A DNA stretch of 64,000 bases from Chryseobacterium sp. OSA05B (GTDB lineage: Bacteria > Bacteroidota > Bacteroidia > Flavobacteriales > Weeksellaceae). This document shows, piece by piece, positions 27,688 through 36,550 of the stretch (the first letter of the stretch is position 1; each line of letters opens with the position of its first letter). Where the stretch lies: positions 806,001-870,000 of the forward strand of contig NZ_JAHXYH010000002.1 of assembly GCF_019970065.1 (NCBI RefSeq), read 5' to 3'. The notes under the pieces were generated by a model. It was not told the origin of the DNA and did no database searches. It saw nothing but the letters and a program-made list of their open reading frames with translations. Position numbers and translations under genes: made by a program.

Positions 27688-28563
27688 TTACTGAACATAG
27701 GCCACATAACTCTCATTAATGGCGCCATTAGAGGTTTTTGCAAAGAAAGCATAGTCTATCCAGAAATATCCGCTGCTTCCCCATGAGGTTCCCCAGGAAT
27801 TCTGAACTTTAAATGCCTGCTTACTGTCATCATACCCGATAACGCAGATGGCATGCCCTCCATAGTTCTGACCGGAATGAGCTTTCCAGATCCATCCAGT
27901 ACTTCCCATATTGTAGAAACTGTCATCCACACTTACAGCGATGACAATGGGAAGATTCATGCTCAGTAGATTTTTCACGCCTGCAATGTCAGTTTTATTG
28001 ACTGTTCCCCAGCTTGTAAACTTGTGGGTGCTGGCTGCATTTTTTTGCGTTGCGTTTGGTTGGGTAGAACATCCCGCATCGGTGTAAGGCATTTCATTCC
28101 AGCTGCAGACTCCCTGGTTTTTAATCAGATTAAGTCCTGCAGTAACATAAGCTCCCTGGGCGCATGTACCTACTTTGATCTGGTTGTAGACATACTCGGG
28201 GCTTCTGCTCTGCGTAACGCCTTTAAAATTCAGTTCAAGAGAGCTCGCCGCCGCATAAGCCGTAGCCCAGGCAACACACGAACCTTCAGATCCCTGGTTA
28301 CCCACTGTTGAACTTGGAATAGAATAGCTGCTTGGAAGACTTACTTTGGCAGCTTCGGAACTTTTTCCCTTAAACTTAAGCGTTAATGCCTCAACATCTG
28401 CTTTTTCATAAGAATTAAAGGTTTGTTCATCCACCAGTCTGGCTCCCAGAGCGTACTGCTTTTGGGAAGACTGTTCCGGTGTTGAAGTGGTGATGTCCTC
28501 GTTGGAATTACAGGAGGACAGAAATAGCACGCCTAGTGCTAAAGACATTAGTTTACTTTTCAT
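27688..28563 (-). CDS. Papain-like (C1) cysteine peptidase, lipoprotein
   Basis: 291 residues. The N-terminus has a lipobox (LFLSSC, Cys at about residue 18), so it should be lipid-anchored. The papain-type active site is complete: the Gln-containing GNQGSEGSC leads to catalytic C96, the His is in HAICVIGYDD and the Asn in VQNSWGTSWG. The short prosegment (residues 20-75) is not a classical inhibitor propeptide. It probably degrades proteins at the outer membrane or in the periplasm. Monocistronic. Confidence 0.92.
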   Translation of the reverse strand: MKSKLMSLALGVLFLSSCNSNEDITTSTPEQSSQKQYALGARLVDEQTFNSYEKADVEALTLKFKGKSSEAAKVSLPSSYSIPSSTVGNQGSEGSCVAWATAYAAASSLELNFKGVTQSRSPEYVYNQIKVGTCAQGAYVTAGLNLIKNQGVCSWNEMPYTDAGCSTQPNATQKNAASTHKFTSWGTVNKTDIAGVKNLLSMNLPIVIAVSVDDSFYNMGSTGWIWKAHSGQNYGGHAICVIGYDDSKQAFKVQNSWGTSWGSSGYFWIDYAFFAKTSNGAINESYVAYVQ

Positions 28564-28811
28564 ATTAAAAATTTTTGTGGTTTTGTAAAAGTAATAATTT
28601 ATTCAATATTTTGTGATTTATTATGTAAAAAATAGTAAAATTTAACATTATTAATTGATCTTATTGGGTAATTGTCTTAGGATGGAGTATTCTCAAAACG
28701 TGATGCTTATTGAATTTAATTGAATTAATTCACTTTAAATTTATTTTAAATAAAAATAGATTTTTGTCAGTAAAATTTAATTTTCGAAGGTCATAACTGA
28801 AAAATCAGCCG

Positions 28812-28819
28812 TAACTTTG
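28812..28819 (+). promoter_or_regulatory. -7 promoter element (TAACTTTG)
   Basis: Exact TAnnTTTG match 19 bases before the ATG of the AEC transporter, the same spacing as for the DMT gene at 6308. The rest of the gap from 28564 is very AT-rich and holds no gene. Confidence 0.65.
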
Positions 28820-28838
28820 TAACCTATTCTTACACATT

Positions 28839-29747
28839 ATGGTAAATTTTGTTCTGATTGCAGTGTGTATTATCGCAGGAATGGTATTCAAGGCAACAAA
28901 ATCTATCCATCCCGATGCTCACAAAGGAATTAACACCTGGATTCTTTATCTGGCTCTGCCTGCCGTGTCCTTTAAATATCTGCCTAAAGTAAAGTGGACC
29001 ACAGAAATGCTGTTCCCCATCGCCGCTACCTTTCTGATCTCTGTTTTCTGTTTCTTCTTCATGATGTTTTACAGCAAAAGCAAAGGCTACTCCCGGCGGT
29101 CCAGAAGTACACTGGAACTAACAAGCGGATACAGCAATACGTCCTTTATAGGTTTTCCACTGATCAGTGCTTTTTATGGTGAAAGTCTTCTAAGTATAGC
29201 GATCATCTGTGATCAGACCATGTTTTTTGCCCTTTCAACCATGGGAATTATTGCAGCTGTAAAAGGAGGAAGCAGATCCGGAAAAGTAAGCGCTTTGTTT
29301 ATTCTGAAAAGACTGATCACCTTTCCACCATTAATTGGCTGTATCGCGGCATTGGTATTGTCGCAGTTTATCGATTTTACTGCTGCAGAGCCATTCTTTG
29401 ATAAACTAGCTGCAACGGTAAGTCCGCTGGCATTATTCTCAGTTGGACTACAGCTGAAATTTAACGGGTGGAAAAAACTGATCCCTCAAATGTCTGCTTC
29501 TATGCTGTATAAATTGATCCTGGCTCCTGCCATTGTACTTGGATTGGCACTGCTTCTTAATATAAAAGGAGATGTAGCGAAAATTACCGTATTTGAAGCG
29601 GCCATGCCTACAGTCGTCACCTCCAGTATCATCGCAGAACAGTTCAGGTTAAATACCAAGCTCACCAATCTGATCATTGGTTTCAGTATCCTCGTAGGAT
29701 TTATAACGTCCGCCGTCTGGTATCAGATCACCGAATGGCTTTTTTAA
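28839..29747 (+). CDS. AEC family transporter
   Basis: 302 residues with about ten hydrophobic segments, the normal size for the auxin efflux carrier (AEC) family. Typical segments are the N-terminal NTWILYLALPAVSFK, the TSGYSNTSFIGFPL stretch and the C-terminal FEAAMPTVVTSSIIAEQF. Bacterial members carry malonate, malate or other organic acids across the inner membrane; the substrate is not evident. Single-gene unit with a good promoter. Confidence 0.9.
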   Translation: MVNFVLIAVCIIAGMVFKATKSIHPDAHKGINTWILYLALPAVSFKYLPKVKWTTEMLFPIAATFLISVFCFFFMMFYSKSKGYSRRSRSTLELTSGYSNTSFIGFPLISAFYGESLLSIAIICDQTMFFALSTMGIIAAVKGGSRSGKVSALFILKRLITFPPLIGCIAALVLSQFIDFTAAEPFFDKLAATVSPLALFSVGLQLKFNGWKKLIPQMSASMLYKLILAPAIVLGLALLLNIKGDVAKITVFEAAMPTVVTSSIIAEQFRLNTKLTNLIIGFSILVGFITSAVWYQITEWLF

Positions 29748-30206
29748 AATAATAGACTGAATGTAACTACGAGAACAAAAAATAATGAATTTTGATTTGA
29801 CTAAGCAGGCGTTTTACCCTGCAGCTTCATCAGCGACGCAGTCGACCTCTTTATCTTCTTAAAATTAAACGTTCTTTAAATCAAACTTTGCGTTTAAAAA
29901 ATCACACAAATTAAAAATAATCTCCCGCAGCTGGGACAGATTCAGCAGAAGCTTATGTATTTTAAATCTGTGTAATGTGCGCAATCAGCAAGAAAAAATT
30001 GGCCGAATAAGAGCATCTTCCTTTCGTTGATCGGACAAATATATTCAATAGGAACGGGCTTTAACCCGTTTAATATTAATCATAAATCAAACGGCTTTAG
30101 CCAAAATATAAATTTGAACACAACTCCATATAATCCCCAACACAATCTCAATAAAAAATTGCAGTTCTCTAAAGAAAAATCTAATTTTACACTTTAAAAT
30201 TTTCCC
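29748..30206. other. Non-coding gap with dispersed-repeat motifs
   Basis: No gene is supported. Bases 29928-29990 carry CCCGCAG...CAGATT text of the same family as 12872-13131. Bases 30053-30070 are the palindrome AACGGGCTTTAACCCGTT, followed at 30088-30104 by AAACGGCTTTAGCCAAA. Confidence 0.5.
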
Positions 30207-32654
30207 TTGCAATACGTCCAAATCGTTTTACCACTTAATTTAAAAGGATCTTTCACCTATAAAATCCCTGAAGAGCTGATATCAGATATTCAGCCCGGAA
30301 TGCGTGTGCTGGTACCGTTTGGAGGCAAGAAAATTTATACGGGAATTGTTTTTGAACTTCACGACAATGCGCCTGAAAATTTTGTCGCCAAGGAAGTCAT
30401 CAGTATCCTGGATGACCAGCCAATTCTTCCCGAAGAGCAGATCAATTTCTGGAACTGGCTTTCAGATTATTATCTGTGCGGATTGGGGGAGATTTACCGT
30501 TTTGCATTTCCTTCCTCTTTAAAGCTGGAAAGTGAAACCTATTTAAAATTAAAGCCCAATATAACCGTTGATTTTGAAAATCTGGATGTCAATGAAATGT
30601 ATCTTGTCCAGGCATTGGAAGTGCGTCAGTTGATCAATTTAACAGATATTGAAGCTTTTATTCCTAAAAAAGATATCATTAAGACGATCAATTCCCTGAT
30701 CGATCTGCAGTATATTGAAATTGATGAAAAAATTGCAGAAAAATATAAAGCTAAGGAAGTCGCTTATGTAAAGATTAACGATGAAGTTTTGGGCAATCAG
30801 AACCTGACGGAGATTCTTTTAAAACTGAACAAAGCTCCGAAACAGAAAGACCTTTTCCTGGCTATTTTAGAAAAACAAACCGAGCATCCCGATATTCCTG
30901 TTAAAAAATCTGAACTGTTTGAGGACGGATATTTCGGAAGTTCCCATTTTAAAGCCCTTGCCCATAAAAGTCTTGTCGAAGAATACTATATGCAGAAAGA
31001 CAGGATCGAAAGTTATGAAGGAGTCATTGAAGAACTTGAAGAACTTTCTGAACAGCAGAAGGAAGCTAAAATTGAAATAGATGAGGCCTTTGAAGAAGGG
31101 AAAAATGTATTGCTGCATGGGGTAACTTCTTCAGGAAAAACCCATATTTATTTAGAGAAAATCGAAGAATGCATTCGGGAAGGAAAAAATGTGCTGTTCC
31201 TGCTTCCTGAAATTTCTCTCACCAAACAGATTACCCAAAGGCTTGAAAAAAAATACGGAAGACAGCTAGGTTTCTATCATCAGAAACTGACGGATTTTGA
31301 ACGGGTAGAAGTCTGGAGAAGAATCAAACAGAATGATATCAAAATTCTCATAGGAACCCGAAACGCCATGTTTCTGCCGTTTAAAGATCTTGGACTGATC
31401 GTTGTGGATGAGGAACATGATTCTGCATACAGGCCAAGAGAATCTTCTCCTAATTTTAATGCCAAAGATGCTGCCCTGGTTTTAGGAAATCTGTACGGAG
31501 CTGGTGTGATCCTTGGATCGGCGACGCCTTCCGTAGAAAGCTATTACAATGCGCGAAAAGATAAAATAAAATATATCTTCCTGAATGAAAGATTCGGGAA
31601 TGTGAATCTGCCGGAATATGAACTTATCAACTTTAAAGAAGCCCAGGAATCTAAAAAAGTCTCCGGGAACTTTTCTTTACACCTGATTGATGAGATTAAA
31701 AAAACGGTTGATGAAAAAAATCAGGCCATAGTACTTCATAACCGCCGTGGTTATGCGAATGTCATAGAATGTGAAACCTGCGGCTATGTCAATTACTGTT
31801 CGAACTGTGATGTGGTTATGACCTATCACAAGGCTGCAAATGAAATGAAATGCCACTACTGCGGACAAAGGGCCTCAAAGCCGAGAAGCTGCCCGAAATG
31901 CCAGTCTGAAAATCTGAATGAAAGAGGAGTGGGCGTAGAGCAGATCCATGAAGAAGTATCCAAGCTGTTTCCTGACCATGAAGTGGACCGGATGGATGTG
32001 GATTCCATGCGTAAAAAATTTGCGTATGAAAAGCTGTACGAGAAAATTGAAGAAGGAGAAACAGACATTATCGTAGGAACGCAGATGATTTCTAAAGGTC
32101 TTGATTTTGACCACATCGAATTGGTTACGATTCCCAAAGCAGATTCCTTATTATATGTACAGGATTTCAGAGCGGAGGAAAGAGCCTATCAGCTGATCAC
32201 GCAGGTATCCGGAAGAGCAGGAAGGGTTTCAGGAAAGGGTAAAATTTTAATTCAGACCTATAATCCTGATCATTCCGTTTTTCAGCTGATCAAGATGAAT
32301 AACCCGGCAAAAATCTATAAATATATCCTTACCGAACGTCAGAAATTCCACTATCCACCATTCACGAAGCTGATTATGATCGAGCTGAAACACCGGAAAG
32401 AAGATAAAGTAAACCGGGCTTCTCAGTTTTTAGGCTCTATCTTAAGGAAATACCTTCCCGAAGAATGTGTTTTGGGACCTGAAAGAGCTCAGATTGCAAG
32501 GCTTAATAATTTATACCAATTCCAGATTATGCTTAAACTTCCACGCGGGAAAAAGTATGATGAATTTAAAAAAATGGTTTTGCTGAGTTTGAATGAATTT
32601 GATGAAATCACTGCTTATCAAAGTATTAAAAAAGACGTTATTGTGGATTTTTAA
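30207..32654 (+). CDS. priA: Primosomal protein N' (PriA helicase)
   Basis: 815 residues. The start is a TTG at 30207 (MQYVQIVLPL), which gives the standard PriA N-terminus. Walker A is GVTSSGKTH (about 304-312), the DEAH-type box is DEEH (about residue 401), and a paired zinc-binding cysteine cluster occupies about 523-570 (CETCGYVNYCSNC and CHYCG...CPKC). PriA reloads the replisome at stalled forks, acting in the cytosol. Length and all motifs are normal. Confidence 0.96.
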   Translation: MQYVQIVLPLNLKGSFTYKIPEELISDIQPGMRVLVPFGGKKIYTGIVFELHDNAPENFVAKEVISILDDQPILPEEQINFWNWLSDYYLCGLGEIYRFAFPSSLKLESETYLKLKPNITVDFENLDVNEMYLVQALEVRQLINLTDIEAFIPKKDIIKTINSLIDLQYIEIDEKIAEKYKAKEVAYVKINDEVLGNQNLTEILLKLNKAPKQKDLFLAILEKQTEHPDIPVKKSELFEDGYFGSSHFKALAHKSLVEEYYMQKDRIESYEGVIEELEELSEQQKEAKIEIDEAFEEGKNVLLHGVTSSGKTHIYLEKIEECIREGKNVLFLLPEISLTKQITQRLEKKYGRQLGFYHQKLTDFERVEVWRRIKQNDIKILIGTRNAMFLPFKDLGLIVVDEEHDSAYRPRESSPNFNAKDAALVLGNLYGAGVILGSATPSVESYYNARKDKIKYIFLNERFGNVNLPEYELINFKEAQESKKVSGNFSLHLIDEIKKTVDEKNQAIVLHNRRGYANVIECETCGYVNYCSNCDVVMTYHKAANEMKCHYCGQRASKPRSCPKCQSENLNERGVGVEQIHEEVSKLFPDHEVDRMDVDSMRKKFAYEKLYEKIEEGETDIIVGTQMISKGLDFDHIELVTIPKADSLLYVQDFRAEERAYQLITQVSGRAGRVSGKGKILIQTYNPDHSVFQLIKMNNPAKIYKYILTERQKFHYPPFTKLIMIELKHRKEDKVNRASQFLGSILRKYLPEECVLGPERAQIARLNNLYQFQIMLKLPRGKKYDEFKKMVLLSLNEFDEITAYQSIKKDVIVDF

Positions 32655-32814
32655 CAATTTTTAACAAACTTTAGGCTCTTTTATAAGACCTCTGTGACCC
32701 TTTATCTGACAATAATTTCTACTTTTGGTCGTTGATTAAGTGTTTGGCTCTTTAATTGGATGATTTAACTTATCATTTTTTATAGTGTCAAACTATGGAA
32801 CCAAAAAAAGATAG

Positions 32815-34284
32815 ATGGTAAATTACAGAAAATATATTTCAAGTGCAGCGGTATTGGCTTCTGGGTTTTTCCTTGCTCAATCTACCGTTTCTACAGTTCT
32901 TTACTCACAGGCTTACGATAATCAAAGAAGTACTTTGAATCTGCCTTCTCCCATTACTTCGGTAGCGGAAAAGACAATTTTGTCGGCCAAAGAGCTCGTA
33001 GATATTAATGTAAACACAATGATGGCGGATCCTGTGCTGAAAAATGCCAATTGGGGATTCGTAGTGTATGACCCTAAAACGAAGAAAGTGATCTCTTCGT
33101 ACAATGAAAATACTCCTTTAGTTCCGGCTTCTACTACCAAGTTATTAACCACGGAAACAGCGTTGAACCTTTTAGGCGAAAACTACCGTTGGATGACGCA
33201 GCTGGAATATTCAGGGACTATTGATGAAAGTGGAGTTTTAAATGGAAACTTGTATCTGATAGGCAGCGGAGACCCTTCTTTAGGAACCAATAAAGCAGGA
33301 GCGTGGTCGTACAGAGACATTGTTTCAGACTTCATGAGCGGACTTTCCCGCGAAGGTATCAAAAAGGTGAATGGTGATATTATCATTCAGACAGCGCTTT
33401 TCAAAGGCAATATTACAATCCTTCCGGAAAATGTTGTATGGCTTGAAAACAATAATTATTACCTGCCTGTAGGAACTACCCGTGAGATCAATCCGGCGAA
33501 CGAAAAGCTGATCGTGAAAAAATCAGGATTTGCTTCTGATAAAAAGTATTTTTACGTTTCTCCTTATGTGAACCAGATGGTGTATGCAGAAAAGTACGAT
33601 GGCGATGGTGTTTTAACAACAAAACTTCCTGATGCTCCGGCTTATCTTGCCAATACATTCAGAACGACATTAGTAAAAAGCGGAATCGGAGTAACAGGGA
33701 AAGTAACGCCAAGAATGACGGATGCAGCCCCTGAAAGCAGAAAACTGGTAGCAGCCTATAAATCTCCGACATTGGGTGATATCGTATTCTATACCAATCA
33801 GCACAGCGACAATTCTCTGGCAGAAGCATTACTGAAAACAGTAGGGTACCAGAAAATGGGCGACCAGACATCCGAATCAGGAAGAATCGTAGTAACCAAC
33901 CACCTGAAAAATGAAAGCTTCGATATGATCGGGCTGAATTATATGGATGGAAGCGGACTCTCAAGAGGAAATAATGTAACACCTATTTCTCAGGTGAAAT
34001 TCCTGACCTCTTTAATGGATGAGAAATATTACAAAACCTATTTCACTTCACTACCGGTAGGTGGACAGTCCGGAACGCTGAAAAGAATGTTCATCGGTAC
34101 CGGAAACGGACAGGTTTTTGCTAAAACAGGAACTTTAAATAAAGTAAAAACTTTAGCAGGATATCTGAAAACGAACTCAGGAAAAACATTGGTGTTTTCT
34201 TTAATGGTTAACAATTATTCAGGATCTGTAGATATGGTGAAGAAAAGAATGGAAAAAATTCTTGAGCCGGCTCTAGATCTTTAA
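32815..34284 (+). CDS. dacB: D-Ala-D-Ala carboxypeptidase/endopeptidase (PBP4 type)
   Basis: 489 residues with a signal peptide (MVNYRKYISSAAVLASGFFLAQ). The three penicillin-binding motifs are present: S106-TTK109 (SxxK), SDN in QHSDNSLAE (SxN), and KTG in AKTGTLNK. The insert between the first two motifs is long, as in class C (PBP4) enzymes. It trims or cuts peptidoglycan cross-links in the periplasm. The hairpin at 34307 lies directly downstream. Confidence 0.93.
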   Translation: MVNYRKYISSAAVLASGFFLAQSTVSTVLYSQAYDNQRSTLNLPSPITSVAEKTILSAKELVDINVNTMMADPVLKNANWGFVVYDPKTKKVISSYNENTPLVPASTTKLLTTETALNLLGENYRWMTQLEYSGTIDESGVLNGNLYLIGSGDPSLGTNKAGAWSYRDIVSDFMSGLSREGIKKVNGDIIIQTALFKGNITILPENVVWLENNNYYLPVGTTREINPANEKLIVKKSGFASDKKYFYVSPYVNQMVYAEKYDGDGVLTTKLPDAPAYLANTFRTTLVKSGIGVTGKVTPRMTDAAPESRKLVAAYKSPTLGDIVFYTNQHSDNSLAEALLKTVGYQKMGDQTSESGRIVVTNHLKNESFDMIGLNYMDGSGLSRGNNVTPISQVKFLTSLMDEKYYKTYFTSLPVGGQSGTLKRMFIGTGNGQVFAKTGTLNKVKTLAGYLKTNSGKTLVFSLMVNNYSGSVDMVKKRMEKILEPALDL

Positions 34285-34306
34285 ACAATATTTATTTTAA
34301 TATTCT

Positions 34307-34342
34307 AAAAACCTTTTAATCAATGATTAGAAGGTTTTTTTT
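34307..34342 (+). terminator. Terminator of dacB and leader hairpin of M1 copy 1
   Basis: ACCTTTTAATC/GATTAGAAGGT stem with a 3-base loop and an eight-T run. It reads as the terminator of dacB. The near-identical hairpin before the second M1 gene (36490-36519) has the same 36-base distance to its ATG, so it may also be part of the peptidase leader. Confidence 0.75.
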
Positions 34343-34370
34343 ATCTTTGATTACATCTAATATCCTGAGT

Positions 34371-36296
34371 ATGAATAAATTTTATCTTTTAGTTCTTGGC
34401 TTTTTAATCTCCCAGCAGTTTTCTGGCCAGAAACAGGAACCCAATATTGAAATGCAGGGGTTAATCGCAAAAGAAATGAGTGCTTTTACGAAAAAAATGA
34501 TCACCTACAATATCAACCCGAACACGTTAAATTATGATCTTCAGTACCAGAGAATGGATGTCAGTCTGGATCCTGCAGTCTATAATATTTCAGGTTCCGT
34601 AACTTCTCATTTCAAACCGACTCAGAATATGAGCAGCATCTATTTTGATCTCTCCGATATTATGGTGGTTTCCCAGGTACAGTATCATGGAAGTAACCTG
34701 ACCTTTCAGCAGCTTCCTACCAAAGAAGTAAAGATCGATTTTCCCACTTCAATTCCTGTCAATACCCTTGATTCTCTCACGATCCATTATTCGGGAGCGC
34801 CTACTGCAGGAAATGCTTTCAATACAACCACACAGGGCGGAATCCCTATTTTATGCACTTTGAGTGAACCATACGGAGCACAGGACTGGTTTCCCACGAA
34901 GCAGAGCATGAATGATAAAATTGAACGGTTTGATCTTAAAATCACCACACCTTCACAATACAATGTGGCTTCCAATGGAAAGCTGATGTCGGAAACTACG
35001 CTTCCCGGAAATCAAAAACTTACGTTCTGGAGAACGGCGTATCCTACTGCAGCCTACCTGATTGCCCTTTCTATTACCAATTTCGTCAAACTGAATGATA
35101 CGATCGGGAATCCACCTTTTCCGTTTGTGAATTATGTATATCCTTCCACCAATGCCAATGTCACCAGTATGGCTAATATTGAATGGACTAAGCAGGTCAT
35201 GAATACGTTCGAGACCTATTTCGGACCCTATCCTTTCCGTAATGAAAAATACGGGCATATGGAGTTTAAATTTGGAGGAGGAATGGAGCACCAGACGATG
35301 TCATCCATGGGTAGCTGGAGCAAAGGGCTGATCGCTCATGAGCTGGCCCATCAGTGGTTCGGAGATAAAGTGACTTGCGGTGCGTGGAATGATATCTGGC
35401 TGAATGAAGGTTTTGCAACATTCGGTGCAGCGCTGGCCAATGAAAAACTATTGATGACCAATGCGGAATTCAAGAATTTTCTGTTGGGAGAGATCAATAA
35501 TATCACCTCTGCTCCTGATGGTGCTACCTACGTTCCGGATTCAGAATTATCGAGTGTGAGCAGGATCTTCAGCAACAGACTGACCTATGCAAAAGGGGCC
35601 TATATTTTAAGAATGATTAAATGGATCCTTGGAGATGCCGTTTTCTATCAGGCCGTAAAAGACTATCACGCCAGACCGAATTTAGCATACAGTTATGTCA
35701 GAACATCAGATTTTAATGCATCTCTTCTACAGTCTACCGGAAAAGATTTCACAGGATTCTTTAATGACTGGCTGTATGGTGAAGGGTATCCAAGCTATAC
35801 GACAAAATGGAAACAGACCGGAAACCAGATCTTTTTTAAAATTTCACAAACACAGAGCAGTCCATCGGTAAGCTTTTTTGAAATGCCGTTACCCATCAAA
35901 GTTAATGGAACGGGAGGGGAGATTGCTTATTTTGTACTGAATCATACCGCTAATAACCAAGGGTTTTTAGAAACCGTTTTATTCCCGGTTGCCAGCGTTG
36001 AATTCAATTATGATTATCAGATTCTTGAGAAAAATTCTACTGTTGTTCAGGATAACACGTTAAGCGTTTCTTCCGTGCAAAAGGATGAATTTGCATTGTA
36101 TCCAAATCCGGCAAAAAATGAACTGTATCTGAAAGGTTTTGACAGGGCGGCTGAGTATTCTATCCACTCTGCGGATGGGAAGCTGATCAGAAAATCGGTT
36201 TACCAGCCTGGAAAAACAATCGGGATTTCAGAACTGGTTCCTGGGGCTTATATTTTTACCATTAACGAACAGCATGTGAAATTTATAAAACAGTAA
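34371..36296 (+). CDS. M1 family aminopeptidase, T9SS (copy 1)
   Basis: 641 residues from the ATG at 34371, which gives a clean signal peptide (MNKFYLLVLGFLISQQFSG). The frame extends to 34323, but that start lies inside a terminator hairpin. An N-terminal saddle domain is followed by the exopeptidase motif GGMEHQ (a variant of GAMEN), then the zinc site HELAHQ at H323 with the third ligand in NEGFATF. The last 75 residues (from ALYPNPAKNE) are a T9SS type A domain. It should trim N-terminal residues from peptides outside the cell. Copy 2 follows in the same direction 254 bases on. Confidence 0.93.
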   Translation: MNKFYLLVLGFLISQQFSGQKQEPNIEMQGLIAKEMSAFTKKMITYNINPNTLNYDLQYQRMDVSLDPAVYNISGSVTSHFKPTQNMSSIYFDLSDIMVVSQVQYHGSNLTFQQLPTKEVKIDFPTSIPVNTLDSLTIHYSGAPTAGNAFNTTTQGGIPILCTLSEPYGAQDWFPTKQSMNDKIERFDLKITTPSQYNVASNGKLMSETTLPGNQKLTFWRTAYPTAAYLIALSITNFVKLNDTIGNPPFPFVNYVYPSTNANVTSMANIEWTKQVMNTFETYFGPYPFRNEKYGHMEFKFGGGMEHQTMSSMGSWSKGLIAHELAHQWFGDKVTCGAWNDIWLNEGFATFGAALANEKLLMTNAEFKNFLLGEINNITSAPDGATYVPDSELSSVSRIFSNRLTYAKGAYILRMIKWILGDAVFYQAVKDYHARPNLAYSYVRTSDFNASLLQSTGKDFTGFFNDWLYGEGYPSYTTKWKQTGNQIFFKISQTQSSPSVSFFEMPLPIKVNGTGGEIAYFVLNHTANNQGFLETVLFPVASVEFNYDYQILEKNSTVVQDNTLSVSSVQKDEFALYPNPAKNELYLKGFDRAAEYSIHSADGKLIRKSVYQPGKTIGISELVPGAYIFTINEQHVKFIKQ

Positions 36297-36489
36297 AAAG
36301 TTCACTAAATAATCAATTTTACTTTTAATATGATCATGATAAGTGCGTTTAATTGTGAAGTAATGTGGTAATCTGTCTTTATTTTTGATTTAAAAAATTA
36401 TATGTTATTGAATATATAGTGAAATAAATATTATAAAAAAGCATAAAAATGCTATAGTTTTTTGTATAAATTTCTATTTGCATAAAATT

Positions 36490-36519
36490 GACCTTTTAAT
36501 CCATGATTAAAAGGTTTTT
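36490..36519 (+). promoter_or_regulatory. Leader hairpin of M1 copy 2
   Basis: Perfect ACCTTTTAATC/GATTAAAAGGT 11-base stem with a 3-base loop, then TTTTTA. It is a paralogue of the hairpin at 34307, at the same 36-base distance from the ATG. It could be a terminator or an attenuator. Confidence 0.6.
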
Positions 36520-36550
36520 ATCTATATTTAACCGAATAATTTTTTGGGAA